Source: an uncultured Porphyromonadaceae bacterium (lineage in GTDB: Bacteria > Bacteroidota > Bacteroidia > Bacteroidales > Muribaculaceae). From it: a stretch of 33,638 nt of DNA. The DNA lies in assembly GCA_947176605.1 (NCBI GenBank), contig CAMWRH010000027.1, positions 1-33,638 of the forward strand, read 5' to 3'. The translations under genes were made by a program, and so were the position numbers. The notes beneath the pieces were generated by a model that made no database searches, had not been told where the DNA came from, and saw only the letters and a list, made by a program, of their open reading frames with translations. Numbering within the stretch: the first letter of the stretch is position 1; every line of letters begins with the position of its first letter. This document shows, piece by piece, positions 1-7,263 of this stretch.

Positions 1-213
1 AGTATAGGTGTAAAGCCTTCTCTGCTTAATGAGATAATCAAAGGGAAGAGAGGGGTTAATACAGAAATGGCATTACTTATAGAAGCGGCATTAAGTATAC
101 CGGCTGATTTATTACTCAATCTGCAAAGTGATTATAATATGCAGATTGCAAAGTCAAACGTATCGTTTATGCAGCGCCTTTCTACTATCCGTAACATAGC
201 GGCAATGTTATAA
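1..213 (+). CDS. HigA-like antitoxin, XRE-family HTH (5' end outside window)
   Basis: The only plausible plus-strand gene in the window. It is open from base 1 and stops at TAA 211-213, giving 70 visible residues. The visible start GVKPSLLNEIIKGKRGV and the following ALSIPADLLLNLQSDYNMQIA match the recognition helix and C-terminal part of HigA/VapI-type XRE regulators, which usually read SLLNEIIKGKR and then FWLNLQ.DY. Such proteins neutralise a RelE/HigB-type toxin and repress their own operon. The toxin, if there is one, lies to the left of the window. The gene converges on the capsule locus and marks the boundary of it. The family is fairly sure. Partnership with a toxin is inferred. Confidence 0.75.
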   Translation, partial: SIGVKPSLLNEIIKGKRGVNTEMALLIEAALSIPADLLLNLQSDYNMQIAKSNVSFMQRLSTIRNIAAML

Positions 214-321
214 AGTGCCGATTTTACGAATAGTTACTATATTCCCGTTCCGCCAGTTGTATTTTATATTTACAGTCAATGCCTTGACGGATAGTGTTGT
301 CGCTCCGCGACAATAAAAGCA

Positions 322-346
322 AAATCCTCCCGCAGGGGGAGGATTT
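322..346 (-). terminator. Terminator at the end of the capsule locus
   Basis: A perfect 10-bp stem (aaatcctccc at 322-331, gggaggattt at 337-346) with a 5-nt loop. On the minus strand it follows the stop of the sugar transferase gene by about 45 nt and is followed by a U-rich tract (TTTGCTTTTATTG). It probably ends the capsule transcript, and it may also act on the converging HigA-like gene, since the plus-strand side is followed by ctcttt. Confidence 0.7.
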
Positions 347-390
347 CTCTTTCAATTCGGGCCGGTTACGTCGGCGGTAAGTGTCCGGTG

Positions 391-1005
391 TCAGTTGGTG
401 CCGTCGAAGGGGTGCATGGTGGCTTCACCCTCGGCGGAGATGTCTTCGCGGCGTATCACCTTGCGGAGGGTGGTGAGCACCACTTCAATATCGGTGCGGA
501 ACGACAGATGGTCGACATACCACACGTCCAGTTCAAACTTCTTGTGCCACGGAATCGAATTCCTGCCATGACACTGTGCCCAACCCGTGATACCGGGTCT
601 CACCTCATGTCGCCGCGCCTGTTCGGGTGAATATAGCGGCAGATACTTCGGCAGCAGCGGGCGCGGACCGATGAGCGACATATCCCCCTTCAGCACATTC
701 CAGAGCTGCGGCAGTTCATCGATGGATGTGGAGCGCACGAGCCGGCCCACCTTCGTAAGACGCTGCGCGTCAGGGAGCAGTTTGCCGTCGGCATCGCGCT
801 CGTCGGTCATAGTCTTAAACTTCACCACACGGAAAATCTTCCCGTCCTTCCCCGGACGCTCCTGCCGGAAGAAAGCTCCGGCTCCCTTGTTGGCGAAATG
901 CAGCCACACAGTGACCGCTGCCAGCGGCACCGACAGCACCAGCAGCACGCCGCCCGAGGCCACCACATCGATGGCCCGCTTAAAGAATTTACGATACAGT
1001 TGCAT
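391..1005 (-). CDS. Initiating undecaprenyl-phosphate sugar-1-phosphate transferase (Bac_transf/PglC type)
   Basis: A 204-residue membrane enzyme that would start repeat-unit synthesis by moving a sugar-1-phosphate from a UDP-sugar onto undecaprenyl phosphate. There is one hydrophobic segment near the N-terminus (about residues 13-34), followed by the family signatures FFRQERPGKDG, KFKTM, DELPQLWNVLKGDMSLIGPRP and RPGITGWAQ. The size fits the short monotopic PglC class rather than WbaP/WcaJ with extra membrane segments. I take the ATG at 1003-1005 as the start: it gives MQLYRKFFKRAIDV, the usual beginning of the family, while the upstream extension has no family resemblance. It is the last gene of the locus, cut off from the other capsule genes by the three-gene cassette 1119-3278. 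The sugar it transfers cannot be read from the sequence. Confidence 0.92.
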   Translation of the reverse strand: MQLYRKFFKRAIDVVASGGVLLVLSVPLAAVTVWLHFANKGAGAFFRQERPGKDGKIFRVVKFKTMTDERDADGKLLPDAQRLTKVGRLVRSTSIDELPQLWNVLKGDMSLIGPRPLLPKYLPLYSPEQARRHEVRPGITGWAQCHGRNSIPWHKKFELDVWYVDHLSFRTDIEVVLTTLRKVIRREDISAEGEATMHPFDGTN

Positions 1006-1118
1006 ATAAAAAATAGAAGATACGCGCAAGCATATCTTCAATATGATTAAGTATTATTGATTTTCAGAAGGTTAGTGTCGCCAATTGGTATCGCCTTACT
1101 TCGGATCTGGGTGCTTAC

Positions 1119-1946
1119 CTAAGAAGTCCAGTTTCCGGTCAGTGCGATTTCGTTCCAATTATCGATTTTGGGGATTTCTGCATTGGCATTGCAGAGAATG
1201 AAAGAAGTGCGAAGCTCATCGGCTATCCTGCGTAATTTCTTTTTGTAGGATTTCTTATTAACGTCTTCCTTAACTAATTCAGTCTCCGGTTTATCTATTG
1301 GAAATATGTCCACTGTGAGATGCCAATAGTTAAGATTTGTAGGCCGATGAATTATTTTTACAAAGGTCGGCACCTCAAGTTGGGATGGGAATTTGTCGTT
1401 CTCCGTCTTCGAAATTTTTTTGAATTCTTCCAAATATTTGGAGATTTCAGCATTATCGTGATTCAGAGGAAGCGACTCTTGCCAAGAAACAAACGCTTCA
1501 TAAGATTCATGTGTCCTGTTGTAATTGAACGGCACCATAAATCCTTCTAAATTAAGAATTGGCCATCCCACTACGCAGTATGCCGATGTATAATAGTAGT
1601 AGTCTGTTCCTTCCTTGAAGTTGGCTAAATCAATATCAAGTCCGGTATCCCAATCGTGAGCTCCATCTTCTTTAGAAACATAAGCGAAATCGTCAATTAA
1701 GTATGCAGCCCCGAGCAGACTCGTAGATAAATTTATGATGTCACCGGATTGGAGATATTCCGCTTCAATTGAAAGGTCTCCGTTAATAGGATTGCTAACG
1801 ATACAATCTTCCAGTTTGCCGTTAAGTCTGCGACCTATAATAGCATTTCGTTTGTGTTGCGAAAAATTCTTACCGTGAAAGTGTTTACCCCAACCGGATT
1901 GGGGTAAAATTCTTGTTGGGTAAGGAGGTGGAGTTGTATTACACAT
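1119..1946 (-). CDS. Unknown protein, third gene of the three-gene cassette
   Basis: A 275-residue soluble-looking protein that I do not recognise. It has no signal peptide or membrane segment. It begins with a proline-rich stretch (TPPPYPTRILPQSGWGKHF), has an aromatic middle (DYYYYTSAYCVVGWPILNLEGF), then a basic lysine-rich segment near residues 228-243, and ends DNWNEIALTGNWTS. The ATG at 1944-1946 overlaps the stop of the preceding gene by 8 bp, which suggests translational coupling. A perfect 10-bp hairpin lies inside its first codons (1884-1908). With the two upstream genes it makes a unit that has nothing obvious to do with sugar metabolism. No function is proposed. That it is a real gene is well supported by length and coupling. 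Confidence 0.75.
   Translation of the reverse strand: MCNTTPPPYPTRILPQSGWGKHFHGKNFSQHKRNAIIGRRLNGKLEDCIVSNPINGDLSIEAEYLQSGDIINLSTSLLGAAYLIDDFAYVSKEDGAHDWDTGLDIDLANFKEGTDYYYYTSAYCVVGWPILNLEGFMVPFNYNRTHESYEAFVSWQESLPLNHDNAEISKYLEEFKKISKTENDKFPSQLEVPTFVKIIHRPTNLNYWHLTVDIFPIDKPETELVKEDVNKKSYKKKLRRIADELRTSFILCNANAEIPKIDNWNEIALTGNWTS
1884..1908 (-). repeat. Hairpin inside the first codons of the 1119-1946 gene
   Basis: A perfect inverted repeat: tttaccccaa (1884-1893), 5-nt loop ccgga, ttggggtaaa (1899-1908). A further 6-bp outer pairing is possible (cttacc at 1869-1874 with ggtaag at 1919-1924). It lies roughly 40-65 nt after the start codon and could slow or time translation. It could also simply be a coding coincidence. 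Confidence 0.45.
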
Positions 1947-2529
1947 TACTGTATTGCACGGATATAAGCATCTTGTGTATAGCGTTGAGGTCTGCTTCGT
2001 CCGACGCCATAATTGTGTTCTTATGATATATATTCACCACCGCCTCCGGGTCATCCTCTTCGACATTGAGAGAAATCAGCACATCTCCCGGCATATATAG
2101 GCGGATATTGAGATATTCCTCCTCTACGCTACCGGTAACTACAACACTCTCCACACGCACATCGCTAAGCAGATCGGCCATTTTGTCGGCAATGGGTTTC
2201 AGAGCATTCACAGATTCACCTCTCCTGGCTGCGCGAGCGCAAAAATCACGGAATGCTGAATTGATGGCTTCTGATGCATCAAAGTTATATTGACCAGCCT
2301 TCGGAGTTGTGGTTTCAAGTGTCGGGAGATTTGTTGTTACTGACTCAAAAATGATGTCGTTGTTATTATTAATCTCAACGACATTCTCAATCTGCTCGCA
2401 CTGGCAGAATGTCTTATCTGCATTTGGAGTCAATGTGGCATCTGCTGAGAGAGGTGAGAAAATAATCCCCAAAGCGGTTACGATAGTAGCCACTTTTGAT
2501 TTAAGAGTATTTCTAAAGTTCTTATTCAT
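1939..2529 (-). CDS. Unknown exported protein, second gene of the cassette
   Basis: A 196-residue protein. I use the ATG at 2527-2529 because it lies 5 nt after the stop of the preceding gene and yields a convincing signal peptide: a basic MNKNFRNTLKSK, a hydrophobic VATIVTALGIIF, and an SPLSADA cleavage motif. A longer reading from further upstream would hide this. The mature part starts with a CQC pair, continues with an acidic, asparagine-rich linker, then a folded-looking domain in the second half (from about FDASEAINSAFRDFCARAARRGE to the end). I do not recognise the family. Its stop overlaps the next start by 8 bp. Export is inferred from the N-terminus only. Confidence 0.72.
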   Translation of the reverse strand: MNKNFRNTLKSKVATIVTALGIIFSPLSADATLTPNADKTFCQCEQIENVVEINNNNDIIFESVTTNLPTLETTTPKAGQYNFDASEAINSAFRDFCARAARRGESVNALKPIADKMADLLSDVRVESVVVTGSVEEEYLNIRLYMPGDVLISLNVEEDDPEAVVNIYHKNTIMASDEADLNAIHKMLISVQYSNV

Positions 2530-2534
2530 ACTTC

Positions 2535-3278
2535 TTATTCCAGTAGTTTGGAGAAAATTTCCTGTCTTATTGACCAATGAAATGCTTGAAAGGCAATCGT
2601 ATTCAGTTTCTTAAGCTCATCGTGCAGATTTACTAAAGGCATATCCTTGCATTTGTAGCTTACGGAAGGTTTGAGAATCAGTGCGCCTCTATTGGGTGTT
2701 TCCGGATTTATTGCAAATCCGCAGACAATAAAAACCTCTAAGTTATGATTTTCATCATCTGAGAAGTCTAATTTTTTCTCCCATCGTGACAGATTCTTGA
2801 AATCATCGTCCGACATATCAAATATATCGTCGTCTTTCAAGAGTTCATCATTAAAGAGATCTTTCATAGCGTCTTTTGCAGAGAGTCGCTCATTGGGGAG
2901 GGTATAATTAATCTCATTATACTTGACCACAGCTATCTCCGTGACGCAATCAGCCTTTCTTAAAGAAAGGAATTCCAAGGCAAGAGGTAAAAATTTGAGT
3001 ATGTCGTCAAATCTCTTATAATTAGGGAATCTCAGCCTGATCTTTACCTCATTTTCCAAAAAAGAGAACTTAACCAGATTGTCGGACGACATAACCACCT
3101 CTTCCTGACCTTGCCAATCCTTGAAGATATCAAGGTTAAATCTATCGTTGGCAAATTTTGTCAATTCATCCGACTGGCAGACATCACATACCGAATCATA
3201 GCGCACAACGATAGTGACATCCTTTAAGAATGTCTGCTTTAATGCGTGAGGCTCCGGATTTCCGAATGGTAATGGCAT
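2535..3278 (-). CDS. TIGR04255-like protein, first gene of the cassette
   Basis: A 247-residue protein resembling the sporadically distributed TIGR04255 family, whose function is unknown. It has the early MPLPFGN start, a middle segment LRFPNYKRFDDILKFLPLALEF followed by an AVVKYNEINYTLP strand, and an end of the type LHDELKKLNTIAFQAFHWSI, where family members have a helix leading to the C-terminus. The frame stays open upstream to a TTG at 3318-3320, but that codon falls inside a terminator hairpin, so I choose the ATG at 3276-3278. It heads a tight cassette (gaps of 5 nt, then an 8-nt overlap) placed between two capsule genes. The family call is from memory of the pattern and needs a profile search. 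Confidence 0.6.
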   Translation of the reverse strand: MPLPFGNPEPHALKQTFLKDVTIVVRYDSVCDVCQSDELTKFANDRFNLDIFKDWQGQEEVVMSSDNLVKFSFLENEVKIRLRFPNYKRFDDILKFLPLALEFLSLRKADCVTEIAVVKYNEINYTLPNERLSAKDAMKDLFNDELLKDDDIFDMSDDDFKNLSRWEKKLDFSDDENHNLEVFIVCGFAINPETPNRGALILKPSVSYKCKDMPLVNLHDELKKLNTIAFQAFHWSIRQEIFSKLLE

Positions 3279-3306
3279 AGAGGCGGAATTAGGGTTAAAC
3301 TGCAAA

Positions 3307-3330
3307 AGAAGAGTCCGCAAAGACTCTTCT
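3307..3330 (-). terminator. Terminator after the acyl-tailoring operon
   Basis: A perfect 9-bp inverted repeat, agaagagtc (3307-3315) and gactcttct (3322-3330), with a 6-nt loop. On the minus strand it reads as a hairpin with loop TTTGCG followed by TTTTGC, a rho-independent terminator shape. It lies 140 nt after the stop of the SDR gene (3470) and just before the cassette 1119-3278, separating the two. If the candidate promoter at 3337-3344 is used, the same hairpin would lie at the very 5' end of the cassette mRNA. Confidence 0.6.
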
Positions 3331-3360
3331 GAATCACAAATTTACTAAAGATTGTGATTC
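3331..3360 (-). promoter_or_regulatory. Inverted repeat with an embedded -7 box, candidate operator/promoter of the cassette
   Basis: A perfect 9-bp inverted repeat, gaatcacaa (3331-3339) and ttgtgattc (3352-3360), with a 12-nt spacer. On the minus strand the spacer and the second arm contain TAAATTTG (3344 down to 3337), an exact Bacteroidetes TAnnTTTG -7 box. No TTG/TTTG is found at the usual 19-21 nt upstream (the nearest is 27 nt away), so the promoter call is tentative. A dyad overlapping a -7 box is a typical repressor-site layout. Confidence 0.4.
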
Positions 3361-3469
3361 TATAAAATTATCAATTGATGAAATTGACTTATCGGGCGGG
3401 AATCTTACAGAAGTTTAAGGATTTGGAGTCGTATATCGCCGGTATCCGGTGATTAAAATTCATAAATCC

Positions 3470-4237
3470 TTACTGCGCCGTATATCCTCCGTCAATCACA
3501 AGATTATGGCCTGTAATCCATCTCGATGCATCGCTTAACAGGAAAATAACACCATTTGAGATATCCGAGGGTTCTCCTAATCCCAGCAGGTGTTTTTCAG
3601 TCAGTCGGGCGCGGGCTTCTTCATCGGCCATATATGGGAGTTTAGCATTGATCGGAGTAAGAATAGCACCCGGACTGATACAGTTAACGCGGATCTTACG
3701 GTCAGCAAACTCACATGCCAGAGCCTTGCTTGCAGAGATAAGGGCACCCTTCGTCATACTGTACAAAGATTTCCCCTTCTCACCTACAATACCCATTACA
3801 GATGATAGAAAAATCACACTTCCGCCGTTTTGACTGAAATGCTTCTTCTTAAGGCATTCGCGGGTCAAGCATATACCGGATACTAAATTTGTGCGGAGAA
3901 ACTGAGAGATTCGTTCGTCCGACATCAGTTTCAATGGGAATACACCTGAGATGCCGGCGCAATTTACCACACCGTCAATACGCCCCATCTCGCCGACCAT
4001 TGCCGTTACAGTCTCTGCTACCTTCTTGTCGTCGGTAAGATCGATTGAGTAGTATTTGTGTCCGTCGCCAGATAACTCGCTAAGTGTCTCTTCAAGGCGT
4101 GCGATATCTCTACCGAAAAGAGCGATCTTTGCACCCATGCGGCTGCAGTCGATAGCACATTGTCTGCCTATGCCGGAAGATGCCCCGGTGACAAGTATTA
4201 CTTTACCCGCAAGGGTAAAAGGATTGAAAGTGTTCAT
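3470..4237 (-). CDS. SDR oxidoreductase, FabG-like 3-oxoacyl reductase candidate
   Basis: 255 residues, full length for a classical short-chain dehydrogenase. The cofactor motif TGASSGIG is at 18-25, NCAG (for NNAG) at 92-95, and the catalytic Ser145/146-Tyr159-Lys163 (YSMTKG) is complete. FGRD after the second strand suggests NADP(H). The ATG at 4235-4237 lies 3 nt after the KAS III-like stop, so the two genes are surely co-expressed, and this pairing suggests reduction of the 3-oxoacyl product made by that enzyme. A sugar dehydrogenase role is possible but less likely, because sugar-nucleotide SDRs of the extended class are longer. Confidence 0.85.
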   Translation of the reverse strand: MNTFNPFTLAGKVILVTGASSGIGRQCAIDCSRMGAKIALFGRDIARLEETLSELSGDGHKYYSIDLTDDKKVAETVTAMVGEMGRIDGVVNCAGISGVFPLKLMSDERISQFLRTNLVSGICLTRECLKKKHFSQNGGSVIFLSSVMGIVGEKGKSLYSMTKGALISASKALACEFADRKIRVNCISPGAILTPINAKLPYMADEEARARLTEKHLLGLGEPSDISNGVIFLLSDASRWITGHNLVIDGGYTAQ

Positions 4238-4240
4238 AGT

Positions 4241-5302
4241 TCAGAGAGTCAGTAATGGGGGACATATGATGTTGTCGGTAGTGAATCTTACACTTCCAAG
4301 AGAGAGTCCTACACCGAATCCGGATGCGATAAACGACAGACGCTCGGACTGCAGACGTTGATTCAATTCCGTCACCATCAACAGAGGTATAGTGGCACCG
4401 CTCGTATTGCCGAAGCGGTCGATATTGTAAGGTGTTTTATCCTCGGGGAATTTCAGACGCTTCCTAATTTTCTCGCATAGAAATTTATTGGCTTGATGTA
4501 GCAGCAGGTAATCAATATCTTCCTGAGAGATAGAGAATTGTTCCATAAGACCGTTAATTGATTTGGGAACATTCTTTGAAGCGAACTGGAATACTTCCAG
4601 GCCGTCCATCTTCTCATACAGAGGAGTACGCACCACCCCGGCCTCATCGGTATACTCTTCAAGCGATTGTGCGTTGAAAGGATTTCTGCAACCTCCGTCG
4701 GGAATAATCAGAGCATCCTTGCCGGCTCCATTGGTGTAGAGGTCGAACTCCATGGAGGGAGCTTCCGGGTTAAATTCAAGGGCAATCGCTGTGCCTGCAT
4801 CTGCAAAGAGCAGAGCTGTACCCTGATCTTTGGGAGCGGCATAGAATGACTGGGTATTTCCTACGAGAAGCAATCCCTTCTTGATGCAGCCGGATTGCAT
4901 TATGCTTGCAGCCATTGCCAGACCATATACAAAGCCTGAGCATCCGAGGGGTGAATCAAAAGCCATAGTGGCCGTTGAGAGGCCCAGACGGTCTTGTAGA
5001 ATACATGCTGTCGAAGGAAGTTTATAATCAGCTGTATGTGATACAAACACAAGAAGTTGAATCTCTTCCGGATTCCATTTCAGCTCATCAATAAGTTGCT
5101 TTGCCGATGCATAGCAGAGGTCGGAGGTGCAGATTGAGCCATCAGGGATAGCGCAATGACGCTCCTCCACACCTATAGTGGATATATATTTATTGATTTC
5201 CTCCTCCGAAAGATAGGGGTAATCAATATTGCGCACGACACGTTCAGGGACGCAGGCACTCAGACCTTTGATTGCAACGTTGTCGATTTTCAGATATGCC
5301 AT
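4241..5302 (-). CDS. KAS III (FabH)-like beta-ketoacyl-ACP synthase
   Basis: 353 residues with the thiolase-fold FabH architecture. The nucleophile is Cys121 in DSPLGCSGFVYGLAM, His269 is in LLLHQANK, and Asn299 is in FGNTSGATIP, so the triad is intact and the enzyme should be active. Family members condense an acyl-CoA or acyl-ACP with malonyl-ACP, or transfer acyl groups. The position between a small ACP gene (5457-5690) and a FabG-like reductase (3 nt downstream) argues for a dedicated synthase that makes a short 3-oxo or 3-hydroxyacyl group for the polysaccharide rather than the housekeeping FabH. A strong hairpin (5358-5394) lies in its leader. The enzyme class is sure; the product is inferred. 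Confidence 0.9.
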   Translation of the reverse strand: MAYLKIDNVAIKGLSACVPERVVRNIDYPYLSEEEINKYISTIGVEERHCAIPDGSICTSDLCYASAKQLIDELKWNPEEIQLLVFVSHTADYKLPSTACILQDRLGLSTATMAFDSPLGCSGFVYGLAMAASIMQSGCIKKGLLLVGNTQSFYAAPKDQGTALLFADAGTAIALEFNPEAPSMEFDLYTNGAGKDALIIPDGGCRNPFNAQSLEEYTDEAGVVRTPLYEKMDGLEVFQFASKNVPKSINGLMEQFSISQEDIDYLLLHQANKFLCEKIRKRLKFPEDKTPYNIDRFGNTSGATIPLLMVTELNQRLQSERLSFIASGFGVGLSLGSVRFTTDNIICPPLLTL

Positions 5303-5357
5303 ATTGTTCTAAGAGATATGTGGTATGCTTGAAAGCAAATGCGTCAAGAAAAGATTT

Positions 5358-5394
5358 AATCTGAATCCGGATTGTCGACATCCGGATTCAGATT
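5358..5394 (-). terminator. Perfect 15-bp hairpin between ACP and KAS III genes
   Basis: aatctgaatccggat (5358-5372) and its exact reverse complement (5380-5394) around a 7-nt loop tgtcgac. On the minus strand the stem is followed by AAATCTTTTCTT, a weak U-rich tract. It sits about 60 nt after the ACP stop and about 55 nt before the KAS III start, so it is an intra-operon terminator, an attenuator or an mRNA-stabilising hairpin. No TAnnTTTG box is seen between it and the start codon at 5302. Confidence 0.6.
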
Positions 5395-5456
5395 TGAATT
5401 ACAGGATTTATAGTACTGCCTGCATTCATGCCGGACAGGATATAAATTCCTCTGCT

Positions 5457-5690
5457 TTACTGAGCAAGATTGTAGAGGTCTTCGATAGTCTGGGCCTTTT
5501 TGAAATCGGCCACTGCAAGATCCTTGTCGAGTTCTTCCTCAAACATTGAGATTACCGAGAGGGCAGCCAGAGAGTTCCACTCTTCGAGTTCGCGGAATTT
5601 AGTGGCTCCGTCAATGCCGGCCACCTCTTCTATCTCAGCTGCTTCAGCAAACTTGTCGATAAATTCTTGAATAGTCATGATTGCATTCAT
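5457..5690 (-). CDS. Acyl carrier protein (capsule-associated), ACP-1
   Basis: 77 residues, acidic and helical, the size of a stand-alone carrier protein. The phosphopantetheine attachment serine is Ser40 in EEWNSLAALSVI, the W-(D/N)-S-L variant common in carriers of non-ribosomal-peptide and polysaccharide loci rather than the DSL of housekeeping AcpP. The start may be the ATG at 5688-5690 or the internal one at 5676-5678 (MTIQEFIDKF), and neither has a clear ribosome site. The gene lies 17 nt after the GNAT-like gene. It would carry the growing acyl chain for the KAS III-like and SDR enzymes downstream. A second, different carrier is at 8345-8584. Confidence 0.85.
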   Translation of the reverse strand: MNAIMTIQEFIDKFAEAAEIEEVAGIDGATKFRELEEWNSLAALSVISMFEEELDKDLAVADFKKAQTIEDLYNLAQ

Positions 5691-5707
5691 TTATGATTAA
5701 AAATCAG

Positions 5708-6697
5708 TTACCGCACATCGAAATTGATCAACCCGAAGTCGATGTTTTTCAAATCAGTGCAGGCTTCCTTAATTTCATTGTTTTTCTTGTCCAAAATGGT
5801 TACGCACAGCGGTAATTGCTGAGGGACATAACGAGCCGGAACCTTCGTAAGAAGAGTCTGACGAAGATTCATGGTGCCAATATACATTATGGCATCGACC
5901 TTTTCATTGCGTAGAATTTCATTGACCACAAACGTCAGAGACTTACTGCTTCTGCGGAAATTCTCACCAAAAAAGGTAATATAGGCTGTTTTTATTCCGT
6001 GTTCATCGTAAATGCGGTAGACCCCTTGCATATTCCCTTTACGGACACGCTGATAATTATTCCAGTCATATCTGATATCCAGATACTTATCAGATACATT
6101 CAAACGCAGCGGCTTGAGAGTTTCCCGACTGTTCCAGATACTTGTCGTAATCCGATTGATTCCGGCCACTGCCGATGCATACAGAGAGGAAATCGTATTT
6201 ATGGCTCGACTGTCTTTTTTAATGATTTTAGCCGCATTTACAGGGAGCATATAGTAAGAGAGATCGCCTATATGCTTCTGCTTGTTGATCTTGACGGCAT
6301 ACTTAAAAGAGTTTTCATTCGGTACTCCTAACAGCGCAACCCATCCAAGTCGGGCGGCTTCTTTGTCGAGAGCCTTCACCATCTCATTGAATATGAAAAT
6401 ATCCTGACGGTATTGAGGCATGACAAAAGTGCCACCGCTCAGCGCGCAAATCACCTCCTTGCCGTTCAGCAGATACGGGCGTGGTTGATAATAATTATGC
6501 CCCATCAGATTGCCGGACTCATCAAATTTCATTGCATGAAGAGTATCTCCCGTAATGCTGCTTTTTGAAAAAGAGTCCTTAAGTTGTTGCGGAGTTCGGA
6601 TTATATCGAAGCATACTTCATAACCCTTACTTATCTGTTGCCATACGTCATCACTTATTTCGTGAGTCCGCATTACAATTACTTTATCTGTAGCCAT
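5708..6697 (-). CDS. GNAT-fold acyltransferase-like protein
   Basis: 329 residues. The first half has the marks of a GNAT domain: FDESGNLMGHNYYQPRPYLLNGKEVICALSGGTFVMPQYRQDIFIF, where the V-x-P-x-x-R segment takes the place of the acyl-CoA-binding Q/R-x-x-G/A loop, followed by ALDKEAARLGWVALLGVPNENSF. The second half (about residues 190-329) looks like another alpha/beta domain, so a double-GNAT arrangement of the FemAB or Eis kind is possible. The flanking ACP suggests it takes an acyl group from a carrier and puts it on an amino sugar or hydroxyl. The substrate is not readable from the sequence. It starts at the ATG at 6695-6697. Confidence 0.6.
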   Translation of the reverse strand: MATDKVIVMRTHEISDDVWQQISKGYEVCFDIIRTPQQLKDSFSKSSITGDTLHAMKFDESGNLMGHNYYQPRPYLLNGKEVICALSGGTFVMPQYRQDIFIFNEMVKALDKEAARLGWVALLGVPNENSFKYAVKINKQKHIGDLSYYMLPVNAAKIIKKDSRAINTISSLYASAVAGINRITTSIWNSRETLKPLRLNVSDKYLDIRYDWNNYQRVRKGNMQGVYRIYDEHGIKTAYITFFGENFRRSSKSLTFVVNEILRNEKVDAIMYIGTMNLRQTLLTKVPARYVPQQLPLCVTILDKKNNEIKEACTDLKNIDFGLINFDVR

Positions 6698-6764
6698 GTC
6701 CTTGTAAGTTGGTCGGTTAAGGAAATATCGGTGTCCTTAGCTGATTTGAAAAATGCGAAGGCGC

Positions 6765-7196
6765 TTAATTGTTTAGAATTCTGCCGGATTTCCCACAGCG
6801 TACTCCGCTGCGTATAACCTTCGCCGGATTTCCTGCTGCAATACAATTGTCGGGAATATCTTTTGTCACCACACTGCCTGCTCCAATTACAACTTCATTG
6901 CCAATACGCACGCCTGGCATTATGATAGAATGAATTCCTATAAAGCAATTATCTCCAATTACCGTGTCAGCCTTGAGTTTCCTCGCATCATCATGTGCCA
7001 GAACCACGCACCCTCCTGTAATAAAGCTATCCTTCCCGATATGAATTCCTTTGGGATTAATCCCCCTGTCAAGTCGGGCGCGACGTGAGATTATCGTACC
7101 CTCTCCAATTTCCATATGATAGAACTTCCTCAAAATAAAAGGATATATCTTTATGGAAATATTGTAGAGAGAGCGTCTTATTTTAGATAATAACAT
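6765..7196 (-). CDS. Hexapeptide-repeat (left-handed beta-helix) acyltransferase
   Basis: 143 residues. The helical N-terminus ([19 protein letters not shown]) leads into hexapeptide coils: [85 protein letters not shown]. The last block is the standard C-terminal signature of sugar O-acetyltransferases of the CysE/LacA/WcaF kind, and His in VLAHDD is a candidate catalytic base. It is short but complete. It probably O-acetylates a sugar of the repeat unit with acetyl-CoA, although other acyl donors are possible given the neighbours. A TATATTTG -7-like box lies 42 nt upstream of its ATG (7194-7196). Confidence 0.85.
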   Translation of the reverse strand: MLLSKIRRSLYNISIKIYPFILRKFYHMEIGEGTIISRRARLDRGINPKGIHIGKDSFITGGCVVLAHDDARKLKADTVIGDNCFIGIHSIIMPGVRIGNEVVIGAGSVVTKDIPDNCIAAGNPAKVIRSGVRCGKSGRILNN

Positions 7197-7227
7197 AATG
7201 TTGGAATTGAATAATTAGAGGATAGAT

Positions 7228-7247
7228 TTCTACCTTTCAAATATAAT
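7228..7247. repeat. Left copy of a 20-bp inverted repeat flanking the deacetylase gene
   Basis: The plus strand begins TTCTACCTTTCA and continues AATATAAT. It matches the reverse strand of 8167-8186 at 19 of 20 positions (only A versus C at the thirteenth base). Both copies lie in the spacers on either side of the deacetylase gene and point inward, with TTCTACC at the outer ends. Read on the minus strand, this copy also contains TATATTTG (7245 to 7238), a possible -7 box for the acyltransferase gene, though without a -33 box at normal distance. Confidence 0.65.
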
Positions 7248-7263
7248 GTTGACCGTAATTCTA

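Noticed and set aside
3279-3320. Upstream TTG extension of the TIGR04255-like gene
   Set aside because: It begins inside the loop of a terminator hairpin and adds residues without family resemblance.
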